Origin: Ligula intestinalis
Lineage: Eukaryota > Platyhelminthes > Cestoda > Diphyllobothriidea > Diphyllobothriidae
Assembly (NCBI GenBank): GCA_036362985.1
Contig: JAYGXS010000004.1
Location: 65,391,687-65,455,686 of the forward strand
Direction: 5' to 3'
DNA: 64,000 nt
The notes beneath the pieces were generated by a model that saw only the letters and a list, made by a program, of their open reading frames with translations, was not told the DNA's origin and did no database searches. Numbering within the stretch: position 1 is the first letter of the stretch; every line of letters begins with the position of its first letter. Shown here one piece after another: positions 12,081 to 21,756 of the stretch. A program made the translations under genes and the position numbers.

Positions 12081-12185
12081 ACAAGCAATTACATGCATCT
12101 CCTCTCTTCGCTCCAAGTCTGAGTTCTAACAACCACACATATATTGTAAAAAACAATGCTACTCACTGTTTGCAAATAAAATGTT

Positions 12186-12564
12186 AGGAGTGATTAATTT
12201 TTATAGGTGCTTGTACACATGATCAGTAGGGTTTTCAAAGGCATTGCCTATTATCCTCACCAAGTAACCGGAAAAACTGAAACTTTCATTAAGTAGAACA
12301 CCACGCATGATTGAACGCTGCACCAACAAATGCTACTTAAAACTTCTCATACACAGTTAACAGAGTAGGTTAATATTAAAATTCCATCTCATCGTCGAAT
12401 TTAAATTATAGCTTTTCATCTGTAAGTTCTTTTTTATAAAGTTCAAGCATAGAAACCTCATAGCGACTGGCATCGTACGGTTACCTGGCAAAGTAATCGG
12501 TTTGTCCTGCCAAAAAACGGTTCTTGACATCTGGATAGAGGAGTAACTGATTACATAAATATTG
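12186..12564. other. No gene seen
   Basis: Contains the end of a 153-codon minus-strand open frame (12357-12818) that overlaps the PLE 3' end on its right side and has no motif of its own. I treat that frame as chance. Confidence 0.4.
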
Positions 12565-13210
12565 TCAATACAAGCGAACACGCGAGTCTTAGGAAGCACG
12601 TGAGAAGAAGACGACTCGATCGCAGGAACAACACATTTATTTGCCTGATGTTTCGACATCCATCGTGAATTCATCGTCAGAGACATAAGTAGAAAATGGT
12701 AGCCGAAGCTGATAAAATATGCACAGGAATTTGCAGATTTCATAGGATACAGTCGACAATTACAGCGACAATTAACGTCAATTGTCTTCATGCGCGTAGA
12801 TAGTTTGTTGGACGGCATGTGGGCTCTGACCTGTCAAACTTTCATCACGCGCGGTGGACTCGGGCGTGATGATTCCTCGCTCAGCTGGCCCTCCGTTTTT
12901 GGCGTAAAAAGACGCCGCGGACTGTCCATTCCCCAAGTGGTGACTTGCTTTGGGCAACTTAAGTCTCAGCACCGAATATGGATTAGGCAATCATTGCACT
13001 TGTTTATGGATTGGTGGCCCGCGAACCATGACTCAAGTAATTCTCGGCTCACCGGATTGTCACCTCCTGCGAGAATTTCGGCCTCATCAAATTTGAATGT
13101 GTGGCCGGGTCTCGTCCAATTGTGAATTGTCATCATTTCGCTGCACTGCTGCCGCGTGTCCGGCAATTCGCGTCTTAAAAAGTCTGCCAGTAAATAAGCT
13201 TATCTGTCTA
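12565..13210 (-). pseudogene. PLE endonuclease 3' half with terminal repeat
   Basis: Minus-strand PLE remnant. Reading from 13210: LTGRLFKTRIAGHAAAVQR (the G-R-L-x-x-R-x-x-x-H segment after YIG), a frame change, RPGHTFKFDEAEILAGG and SRELLESWFAGHQSINKC (catalytic Glu region), then PNPYSVLRLKL. The 3'-untranslated part follows to a hammerhead-like core at 12680-12647 and a terminal segment (12565-12645), which is shared with about 45.73-45.80 kb in inverse orientation. RT is absent. Confidence 0.8.
12647..12680 (-). ncRNA. Hammerhead-like core at PLE 3' end
   Basis: On the minus strand: CTGACGA (intact CUGANGA), a short stem II (ATTC-ACGAT-GGAT), then GAAACATC. GAAA is intact, but the stem III block is ACAT instead of ACGT, losing one pair. 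Flanks GUCU and AGGC can pair as the start of stem I. It lies downstream of the endonuclease remnant on the coding strand. Confidence 0.55.
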
Positions 13211-13794
13211 CTCCAGCAGTATTCGGATTGTTGTTCTAGTTTTTATGACAGAGTTATGTCTATCGAAACACAAGGAATGTTGAAGTTCTAGTAACGCTGT
13301 CTTTTTAGGCAACATTTTTTGCCACAGAAAGTTAGAGTGCAAGACGGCATTCCATGGCGCCACGTCCGTTAATTAATTTGTCTATTCTTTTGTTAATGAG
13401 ACTACTTTATTGATTCAAGGGAGCTAATATTCTTGACGCTTACATTATTTATACTTACTTGGGTTTCATTGTCATGGCGTATGTTTTGCCAATGAACAAT
13501 ACGATAAAGTTCACGAATGAACATTCTTCTGAGCGCATGGCAATGGCGACATGCATCGTTATATGTTAGATTTTTAATTTTAAAATGTCCTTTAATTCAT
13601 TACCATCACAAGTATTGCGCCAAAGGAGGTCCCTAAATTTTTGAGTGCACATATGTACGTAAATAACTTCCTTCCGGTTTGCAGGCAAAAACCTATTTTC
13701 ATATTTTATCTGTATTAACTGCACTGTTTAAAAGAGTATGCAACAGGCACATAGAGATTGATACCAAAAAGGATTTAAATGCGTGGACGATTAT
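13211..13794. other. No feature seen
   Basis: Unassigned sequence. No domain, repeat copy or structured RNA recognised. Confidence 0.4.
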
Positions 13795-14095
13795 CATTTA
13801 GGCGATTTCAATTTCTCCGACGTAGTTGCTTTATCCGCAACTGCACCAGATCCGGTAAAAGACTCCAGCTGTTTTCTGGGGTGGCAGTGGGTCTTTCAGC
13901 CTCATGAACCGCCGCCTGATGTTTGCTTCTGGCCTGTGCGCAACTCCAACTCAAAGTGAGGTGACAAGACGGCTGACCGCTTCCGATACAATCTTCACGT
14001 ACGGAAGAGCCCGCCAAACGCTTGGACTAGTTGGCCTTGGCTTCTTCTCTCGTTTGCGCATGCATTGGTTGAAAAGATTGCGTGGGTAACAATTT
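13795..14095 (-). pseudogene. PLE linker and start of GIY-YIG domain
   Basis: Minus strand, one nearly continuous frame: WRALPYVKIVSEAVSRLV, GVAHRPEANIRRRFMRLKD, then TAGVFYRIWCSCG-stop-SNYVGEIEI. This is the segment from RT to endonuclease of a PLE, with GVFYR as the GIY block and NYVGE as YIG. A TAA lies between the two. The sequence is more GC-rich than its surroundings, and no 3' end follows. It is a distinct family from the fragment at 12.6-13.2 kb. Confidence 0.75.
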
Positions 14096-14794
14096 TCTAT
14101 CAGTACCCACCGAATATATTGTACTTCTGCAACTTTGTCATCCGCTTTGCTGTAATGCGTTTCAACGCGCCGGAATAGCGATCTTACGCAGCTGCGTTTG
14201 TGACCAATTGGTTGGTTCTGTTAGAAAAAAATACGAGTGCTGGGAGACAGTTTAATAAAAAGGAGACGGATGGGTAGGGTTTCCAAGACGGGTCTTCAAA
14301 AGGTCCTTATGTTTTGTAGTGACCTCTTTAAAGGATTGAAGTAGGTTGAATTACTCATAATCTTACAATTTTCTACACGCCATCTTTCGATCCGGCAGAG
14401 ATTTGATGATGGCGTTGAACTGCAGGGTGGTCCTTCGAAGGTCACCGCATACCATAACCGCTAAAGTCGGTATACAAAGCGAAATTAGGCTTCTTAATTA
14501 ACCACCCGAATAACCGCTTACTTGCATATGTAAAGTAGGGTGCTTTCCACAATCTTCCCAATTTTTTACTTTGCTCACCGTTTTTCTAGCCGGTTTTTTG
14601 CTGTTTCGACTATAAAATGTACATCAATGACCTCGCCCAAGCACACCCCTCCTACATAAATACGTCGCCGTTGGTTGATATTAAGGCCTATTTCAGTGTC
14701 TTCTTCTAAGGTTTGAGTATGCGACCAAACTTGTTCTCGTAACTTTTATTATTTTACAGTTATCGTTGCGAAAATCCCCACTCGATAATTCAGA
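14096..14794. other. No feature seen
   Basis: Unassigned sequence between two PLE fragments. Confidence 0.4.
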
Positions 14795-15545
14795 AGGAGA
14801 GTTGGCGAGCATACGTATACTTTCGATAAATTCTCTTCGGGCCATTACATTTATATGGAAGGGGAAGGTACAGGGTGACAAGCAATCAATTAATTATCGT
14901 TCTAATCAACTTAGTCTTGGAAATGGGGGCTTGGGGTTTGGGTTGATAAAAAGGGGGTAGTGACAGGGTAATTAGGAGAGGGGGGAAAGAACGCGTGGAA
15001 AATGCTGGCAGTTCTGCGGCCGTTGGCCATGCTAGGCTTGGGGCCTGAAGAAAGTTCTTCTGTGCGCACAACACCGGCTTCATCAGGCGAATGGCCGTGG
15101 CCTCCGCTGTTGCCAGCAGCCGTTGACCCAGGGACTTCGGGTAATCTGGTGAGACCTTGTAGATCACCTTAAAGGCTTCGTTCGGGTCAACACGGTGTCC
15201 AGAGTCCACCATATGAGCAAGAATGGAACTGTTGATGTTCCTGACTTCGCCCTTGTTAAGCCATGCTGGCAGATGCTCCCGTATCCTCTTGGATAAGCGC
15301 CGGCTCGTGCGACCTATGTTACCTGCTCCACAGGAACAAGTAAATGAGTAGATGCACATGGAAGTGGTCTGGGCTGGCAGCTTATCCTTACCTTTGCCGT
15401 GTAGGACCGGGTTTGTTGAGAATAACACCCAAACTTTCGCCGCTGGGAAGGTTCGTGATACGGCTTGGTTAAGGCGTCGGCTTAACAGTTCACTTGCTGC
15501 GTCCCCTTACAGTTATATTGCGATCTCATTTGTTCCCTGACATGC
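14795..15545 (-). pseudogene. PLE-1 3' end: GIY-YIG domain plus terminal repeat
   Basis: Minus strand. The frame 15500-14886 is long and open: RRLNQAVSRTFPAAKVW, then TTSMCIYSFTCSCGAGNIGR (GIY as CIY, YIG as NIG), then RIREHLPAWLNKG, SSILAHMVDSGHRVD, NEAFKVIYKV (catalytic Glu in NEAF) and SLGQRLLATAEATAIRL. It is very close to the copies at 21.1-21.3 kb and 39.5-39.9 kb. After the stop comes the family terminal repeat (14800-14870). RT is missing, so the copy is 5'-truncated near a C12 tract at 15546-15557. The Tyr-to-Asn change in YIG would probably impair cleavage. Confidence 0.85.
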
Positions 15546-16204
15546 CCCCCCCCCCTAAAATCAGCTGCCCATGATCCTAAGGGGCGCACTTCACACGTTC
15601 CTCGGGTGGCTCTACAAGAATCCCTACCGACGAATGTTGGACGAGTAACTCTGGTCACCCAAATCCTCGTATGAATTTAAAATTTCAGGTGCGAACGGTA
15701 TTAATACTTGTAAGACCCAAAAGATGTGCTTTCTTTAATTATAAATGTGAATAAGACTAACCCTTTGCCGGCATACCGGCATTTCATATGACCGAGCCGT
15801 TTACCCTCTGTAATCTATCAATGCAAATTAAAATACGTAAACGGAGTATTCTTATTTGGCTGATTAAGCATTCGGCGAGCCAAGTATGACGACCTGTTAT
15901 ACATTTGACATATATCTTAATAGATATTTTGGAAAATTTGTACACCATTATCTTTTCAACTCAACTCATACGTGGCTTTACATACGGAATCTGCAGTTCG
16001 CCACATTTAAAGGGCAGAAATATTAACTAACTACATTTTTTCAGCGTTCTCGCTTCCGCTTCCCTGTGTAGCTGCCATGTTTTTTACACTCTTCAGGGTT
16101 TAACATAAATAACACGTGCATTTGGGCATCTTAAATGGCTAGTTCTGGATAAAGTCGTTATTAATTAGTTGTATATTAATTCGTCACTGGACGCTTAAGA
16201 TTGG
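15546..16204. other. C-rich tract, then unassigned sequence
   Basis: Starts with a run of about 12 C at the truncated end of the PLE-1 copy. The rest has no recognisable feature. Confidence 0.4.
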
Positions 16205-16860
16205 GCTCCCATCAGTGTATAAATACGCACTTTCCTTCAAAAGTCACTTGTGCAGTGGACAAACGTAGCTTATGTGGGCCCACCCATATACCCCTTGTCC
16301 CAGCATTTTGTCCTGCAAAAACGGTGGTTAGAGAGTTTTGGGGGGTGGAGAAATAGGATAGACAAAGAAAGAAATTTTTAGAAATAAGTGTTAAGGGAAA
16401 AATGTGTAGTCGAAGTTTTTCCCCACGGCCGCTGGGAGTAAGTTGTTCAACATGCAATTTCAAGGTGTGCGGGCGCTTCGCACCGCGGGCTACACTAAAT
16501 TTTTACTCAAGAACGGTAAATTGGACCTCAGGTAAGTTGAAGTAGGCGACCTCCTGACCATTGTTTGTATTTTTCAGGAAGTTGAAGAAACCTGCAATTT
16601 GATAACTGAGCATTTCCGCAATACGTTAAACGATAAAAGAGATTACGAGAATCTACAGATATAAATTAACAACACTTCCAAATACAATAAAATAAAAAAT
16701 GCATATAGCAGTTATTAAAGTATTTTTTCACTTTGCATCCTAATTCCTCACCCAAAAACCCATTAAACACCATTTTTGTAGGAAAACATGATGGAAGTAG
16801 GGATTAATGAGTTGGACTACAAAAGCTTCATTTGCCGACTGTTCAACTGCATCCACCAGG
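16205..16860 (+). repeat. Repeat A, copy 1 (unnamed family)
   Basis: About 620 bp matching 41400-41965 in the same orientation, with a partial third copy at 37020-37185. Shared blocks include CATATACCCC(T/A)(A/T)GTCCCAGCA, a GGTAAATTGGACCTCAGG block and a CTACAGATATAAAT block. No transposase or RT is visible. In both full copies the minus strand has an open frame with a related peptide (PSGRGEKLRLH / PSGRGKQLRLH), possibly only because the copies are recent. It is probably the distal end of the large repeat R. Confidence 0.6.
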
Positions 16861-18349
16861 TTGTTAATACACTTCAGTGACTATATCTGGCAAATAACAG
16901 TCTGATGTGGATTGAAAAAAATAATATAAGTCAGGAAATTTCAGTCACGCTACGAAATGTATCATCCACTAGAAGACGCTTAACAAATATGTCTAGGTCA
17001 GCTAGCAATTAAAATTGCCCTATGTACCATAACGTCATCACGTAGACAGTAAAGGGTAGTAAGTTGATCGGAAAAATCAGCAAAGAACCCGACGAACTGC
17101 ATAAAAAGTGTTTTTCACTAAAATCTATGCCTTTTTAAAAATTAAAATTAGATTTTACATCTTGTAGATAATGTAAAATGCAAGTATATGTAGTATATTC
17201 AGTCGTCTAAGGAAGTAAAGAAAATGTGGTGGAAATCTTCGGTTAAAGCTTAGTTATTTCTATTTCGTGATTTTCGCACGCTATAATTAGTCTTTCTGTA
17301 TGCTCTAAAACACATTATTTAATTGGAAAATATATTTTTCAGCGTACGTGACATGTCAGATTTTTACCTGAGTCCTTGTTGCGATGCAAAAAAGCATATA
17401 TTTCGTAAGAAAAATTTAAAGATTTACTCTTAAACCTCCTTTTGTAGCAAGGAATATATTGTTGGAAGAAGACCAGAAATTTTGAAAAACAGAACTTTAT
17501 TTAGTGCACTTGCCCGTACATAAGCAATAGAACGTTATTCAATAACTTTACTGGATCATCGGATAATTGTGCAAGTATGTTGCAGGTACACGTTGGAAAA
17601 GTCAAGTGGTAGCTCTTTCCTCGTTACACACGTGGGCTTCGTATGACTTTGAAGCCCTGGTTTGATTATTTCAATGGACTTAAGACTAAAGATTTCTGCT
17701 TGTCATCAGGGCTCAGTTATACTCGGATTTTAACGTATCTCTCAGGGACATTCTAATGCAGATTAGCTTTTGTTTTTGGTATAAATATGAAACATGAAAA
17801 CCAGTTTGCGGCAAAATTCTTAAAGTGCATCTTAAGCCTCCATACGCACAAATTTTGAAGAACTACACTTGACTTTGACAACACTTATATTCGCTGCTGG
17901 AATATACGATATCATCTAATTCATCCGCCAAGTAGCCTATTTGAAATTCTTTGACTACATATTCAAATGAAAGGAAATTTTGCAGGGCGTATGGTACTGC
18001 TCCGACCGCCCAGATCATACAAAATGCCGGAACTGGAAAACATCATTAATCAAGATTTGGCGTGGTGGACTTTCCGACTTCGGCGTAATAATCACCCTGT
18101 AGTGAAGTAAGTACAGTTATAACTCTAATGTACGAGCGGAAGTGCTTTCAATTGCGAATAACTGGTGTAGCCAAACAGCATGCAACAATTACTCTAACAG
18201 CGATTGTGATTGTGCGCAGTTATTAGGATTCGAGATAGCATCGGATGAGGAACTGAGATCAAATCGTATAGCTGCTTTCCAGTTGTTTCTGACCACAAGT
18301 GATCAGATAATTGTCGATAAAGGCAAATATGTGAGCTCCAGGAAGCAGT
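16861..18349. other. AT-rich, no feature seen
   Basis: About 1.5 kb without recognisable domain or repeat copy. The open frame at 18142-18420 runs into the left end of the composite element and is not recognised. Confidence 0.4.
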
Positions 18350-18499
18350 TCCGAAGCAGAAGATGCAATCACGGGAACAATATTTTATTTTCCTGGCGTT
18401 TCGGATTCTGTAAGGCATAGACAGATAGTATTGCCAGCAAAGACATGGGAGACTGGAATGGTCATTTCTGGCTTATAAGCCATCATCAGCAAGTCATAC

Positions 18500-18600
18500 G
18501 CAGATACAAATGGCATCCCACCCAAGCCTCGATCTCGCGACTTCTTTGATCAGTATCAAACGTCCTAACCACTGAGCCACCACGAGCTGACGATGACTTA
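18500..18600 (-). repeat. tRNA-like SINE module
   Basis: On the minus strand GTGGCTCAGTGGTTAGGACG forms a good A box and a CGCGAGATCGAGGC block stands where the B box is expected. It is flanked on both sides by inverted copies of a segment meaning 'CTGGCTTATAAG...GGCAAAGA' (18430-18500 and 18590-18660), so the module sits in the loop of a larger palindrome. Related modules lie at 39.35-39.44, 52.43-52.52 and 53.82-53.90 kb. Confidence 0.65.
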
Positions 18601-18773
18601 TAAGCCAGAAATTGTCATTTCTGTCTCCCATTTCTTTGCCAGCATTACTATCTGCATATCTGTCAGCTGCTACGGCTTTCAGGGCCCTTGTCGAAGCTCT
18701 AGGCAGAGCGGGACAGATGAGATCCGTTAGGGGTCGGATGAAATTTCATTAACGTCTGTCGAGAGTCCTTTAT

Positions 18774-18985
18774 CACGGGAAACCGTAGCATGGTGTGAGA
18801 CATGCGCAGATTCGGGTGATACATGCACAGATGGCGCGATATTTATAGTTATAAACGGCCATCCACGTGCGTACTATAATTATCAGCATTGTAACCAACG
18901 CTTGGGATCGAAATTGGTGCGCTATCTGTGCATTTATCACCCAAATCTCAGCATGTTTCACATCAGTCTACGGTTTCCCATGATA
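18774..18985. repeat. Foldback palindrome within the composite element
   Basis: Arms 18774-18840 and 18920-18985 are inverted copies of each other, with shared blocks GGGAAACCGTAG, ACATGCGCAGAT and GTGATACATGCACAGAT. An approximately 80-bp AT-rich spacer separates them. The same palindrome occurs at 53410-53625. It could form a long hairpin in RNA or DNA. Confidence 0.7.
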
Positions 18986-19013
18986 AGGGATCCTCGACAG
19001 AATCTGAAACGTC
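18980..19013 (+). ncRNA. Degenerate hammerhead-like core of the composite element
   Basis: ATGATAA stands where CUGANGA is expected, then a GGATCCTCGACAGAATCT hairpin and an intact GAAACGTC. Copy 2 (53393-53416, minus strand) has ATGATTA with a perfect 7-bp GGATTCT/AGAATCC hairpin and GAAACGTC. The shared changes in the first block suggest either a variant or loss of activity before the copies diverged. The opposite end of the element (18395-18402, minus) keeps only the GAAAC half. Confidence 0.35.
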
Positions 19014-19062
19014 AGGAAGGTACAATTCTTGTTTCAGTGATCGCATCTGCTTCTTCTGAATA

Positions 19063-19256
19063 CAGAATGCTAACATTAAATAAGGCATTCATGCGCTTCT
19101 TCCATTAATCGACACATAAAAAACAGCAAGCATGTTAGAGGCAAAACATGTATTCAGAATCTGTTGTAATAGATGACGGTTGTAACTTTATGTAATTTAA
19201 ACACAGAAACGATGCATTGCCTGTTTTGATAAAAATCATCAAAGCATGCTTGGGCT
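19063..19256. other. No feature seen
   Basis: Short unassigned spacer before the left arm of the inverted repeat R. Confidence 0.4.
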
Positions 19257-19928
19257 TTTGTCACTCAGCTTCGAGGGAAGGCACAAATGCCCATTTCTAC
19301 AGTAGAAATGAAAAAGTTGGATTTATGCTGACTTCATTTAATCAAAAATAACTACGCAAACGGACACATTGCTAATGGTGTTAATGGGCGTTTGGAAACA
19401 GAGGTGTCGGGGGTAAAATGGCTGAGATAAAGCTTTCATTTGCTTAACATTACGGTTTCTTCGTGAACTCATCATCAGAGACATCATCAAATATGGACTA
19501 GAGCAGGAATGCGAAACGTCAAACCAATAAATTGCTTGCCTCAGCGGTCGCGTCCACATCTTTTCAAGTTATCCGAAGATTCACATTTTCGTTTGATTCG
19601 GCTTCTTTGATAACGGCTTAATTGCATTCTTCACAATAAAATTCATAGAAAGCGCCTTGCGTAGACAAGATATTAGTGAAAATTTGGGTATCTTTTATGT
19701 TGAAACTCCTACTTTAGCGAATTTTAAACGTTAATGTTTGTGCACAAAAGCTACACTTTCTACAAACATAAAATTATGTTTATACCAACTTTCCTGCCAA
19801 ACACTCGCAAGAAAGAATATTTCCATTCATGTTTCCTATAAACCGCATTTGATTTCACTAAGGCCCCATAAACACGAAGGTAAACTTCATGCAACGTAAT
19901 GAACATTTTTTGTAAAAGTTTGATTTTA
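19257..19928 (+). repeat. Repeat R, left arm, part 1
   Basis: Inverse match of about 27797-27130. The shared sequence includes a TCACTCAGCTTCGAGG block, ATTTCTACAGTAGAAATG and the AATGGGCGTTTGGAAACAGAG block. The arm is cut at about 19928 by the PLE-1 insertion and resumes at about 21736. It contains a decayed hammerhead-like segment (CTGATGATGAGTTC on the minus strand at about 19460-19475, GAAACGTC on the plus strand at 19519). No coding sequence recognised. Confidence 0.75.
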
Positions 19929-21756
19929 GAAGATAAATTGGTGAACATACGTTTGTTTTCGATAAATTCTCGTCAGGCCTTTACATTCATATGGTATGAA
20001 TAAACTATGGCGTACCCGTTCGTCCCAGCTTAGATATGAGAAACTCGCCATACCATGCGACAGCAAAATGGCTAGCAGACAAGCTGAAACTCATACAGAT
20101 TGAAATAGCACCTCACAGCCTCCGAGACACCTTCGAATTCGTGGATGGCGTGAAAGACCTTGACCTGAACGGGATGATGATGTTCTCACTGGATGTCTCG
20201 TCCCTATTCACGAACGTGCCGGTCACAGAAACAGTAGACTACATCTGTGAATTCATTACCTTGACTCAGCATAACATAGGAATGCCGGTTACTGCACTGA
20301 AGGAATTATTGCTAAAATGCACCTTGAATGTACAGTTCCTATTTGACAATAACCTGTAGAGACAATTGTACGGAGTAGCTATGGGCTCGCCCCTGGGTCC
20401 ACTTCTAGCAAATATGTTCATGGGCAAGCTAGAAGCTACGCAACTCAGCAACTAGATAAATAATCTAACGTAGTATAAACGGTACGTAGACGATATATTT
20501 GCAGTTGCATCAGATCAAACCAACTTATCAACGCGAATGCATGCAGTAAATCGGGCGCACAAATCGATAAAATTTACCCTAGAAGAAGAACAATCTGGAT
20601 CGCTTCCATTCCTTGATATGCTACCGAGTAAAAGAGCCGATGGGAGCATTCAACGTAGGGTATATCGCAAGAAGACGTGGTCCGGGCAATACATCAATTT
20701 TGCTTGTTTCGTACCGTTGAACTTCCAACGCAATTTAGTACGGTGTTTGACGCAACGGGCGAAAAGGATTTGCTTGACTGATAGCATTGAAGAAGAGCTT
20801 AAGATTGTTGAAGGCGTGTTTCGACAAAATAGGTATCCTTGTAGATTTATCGCTAAAAACATAACTGAAAGGCCGCCAAAGCCCTCAGTATTAACAGTGG
20901 AGAAGAAACAAATCTTCATCAGAGTCCCATTTCAAGGGGACGGACCAAGCGAACTACCAAGGAGGCGCCTGAGTCAAGCCGTAGCAACTACCTTCCCAGC
21001 AGCCAACGCCCATGTATTGTTCTCGACTACTCCCATCCTATATGGAGAGATTAAAGGTAAACTGCCAGCCCAGACCACCTCAATGTGCATATATTCATTT
21101 ACCTGTTCCTGTGGGGCAGGATATATTGGTCGCACGAGCCGGCGCTTGTCCAAAAGAGTAAGGGAACACATACCCGCATGGTTAGGGAAGGGCCAACTTA
21201 AAGGTGTAAACAGTTCAATCTTAGCGCACCTGGTAGACTCAAACCATCGCGTGGATGCCAAAGAGGCCTTCCGAGTGATTTACAAGCTACTCAAAACTCC
21301 TCGGACAGCGTCTGTTGGCAACGGCAGACGCGGCCACCATCAGGCTACGCAGACCGCTGCTATGTGCCCAAAAGAATTTCGTCGCGGTGCCCCAGTTGCC
21401 ATGGGCGAAACTAGGTAACACGGCCACCCACAGCGGACCACAGGCCTCGGAAACGGGCCCCCGCAGAGACGACCAAGTCCCAAGTCCAGCCACGCAAACC
21501 TTATCGGCAGACCTGGACGCCGGGCCGTCTAGACATTGACAATCTGATCTCAACTCCCCAACTTCTCCCCCACCCCACTTCCTCCCCCCTCCTCCCCACA
21601 GTGACAACGAGAACACTTCATCTGTCCACCAACCACCATAGTTTATTCATACCATATAAATGTAAAGGCCTCACGAGAATTTATCGAAAACAAACGTATA
21701 TGCGCCAATTTATCTTCAGAAATTTTCAATGGAAATTTTTGCAAAGTTTAATTTTA
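19906..21756 (+). mobile_element. PLE-1, best-preserved Penelope-like element
   Basis: A Penelope-like retroelement inserted into repeat R. Its ends are inverted: about 75 bp at 19929-20003 recurs as complement at 21645-21722 (AAATTGG, ACGTTTGTTTTCGATAAATT, and CCTTTACAT blocks). The near-identical flanks 19906-19928 and 21736-21756 look like a target-site duplication of about 21-22 bp with a few differences. The inverse arm of repeat R (about 27125-27150) shows the uninterrupted site. Between the ends lie RT and GIY-YIG coding sequence. The N-terminal part of the protein is missing, the usual result of incomplete reverse transcription. Confidence 0.85.
20018..21415 (+). pseudogene. PLE-1 reverse transcriptase and GIY-YIG endonuclease
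   Basis: One frame carries most of the protein, interrupted by three TAG stops (20357, about 20452, about 20470). RT blocks: MMMFSLDVSSLFTNVP (first catalytic Asp), GVAMGSPLGPLLANMF, and KRYVDDIFAVAS with an intact YVDD pair. From 20537 it is open for 293 codons through SLPFLDMLPSKR, the thumb and linker (RRRLSQAVATTFPAA), then TSMCIYSFTCSCGAGYIGRT, RVREHIPAWL, NHRVDAKEAFRVIYK (catalytic Glu) and beyond. Without the stops it would be near intact from the palm domain on. PLE RT resembles telomerase, and the endonuclease opens the target. Confidence 0.9.

Larger units (their letters stand above)
9640..12185 (+). mobile_element. CR1-type LINE, 5'-truncated and decayed
   Basis: A non-LTR retrotransposon in plus orientation with apurinic-like endonuclease, reverse transcriptase and C-terminal region in the normal order. 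The endonuclease begins mid-domain, so the 5' end is truncated at about 9640. The coding sequence is broken by stops (about 10121, 10780, 10874, 10948, 10986, 11158, 11431) and frameshifts. The 3' end after the last coding trace (about 12080) is AT-rich and ends near 12185. The C-terminal signature HLEYGIQVWRPW marks it as CR1-clade; related fragments lie at 51.1-51.3 kb and 33.5-34.0 kb. Confidence 0.85.
18350..19062 (-). mobile_element. Composite tRNA/foldback element, copy 1
   Basis: A unit of about 710 bp bounded by inverted ends of about 55-60 bp. The left end (18355-18418) and the complement of the right end (18990-19058) share an (A)GATGC(A/G)ATCAC block, a GGCGTTTC/GACGTTTC block and an AGATTCTG-type block. 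Inside, read on the minus strand: a foldback palindrome (18985-18774), a SINE body (about 18770-18660), a tail segment, a tRNA-like module (about 18600-18500), and the tail segment again in inverse orientation (about 18500-18430). Copy 2 at 53335-53995 matches over about 640 bp but lacks the far end. No protein is encoded, so it must be mobilised in trans if it is mobile. I know no named family with this layout. Confidence 0.6.

Noticed and set aside
12357..12818. 153-codon minus-strand frame
   Set aside because: It runs antisense or out of frame through the PLE 3' region and hammerhead-like core; the real PLE coding frames are elsewhere.
18500..18600. Functional tRNA gene
   Set aside because: The A box is good but the cloverleaf is not, and related copies are fused to SINE tails.
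21287..21616. 109-codon minus-strand frame in the PLE-1 3' region
   Set aside because: Antisense shadow of the GC-rich PLE-1 endonuclease tail and 3' UTR.
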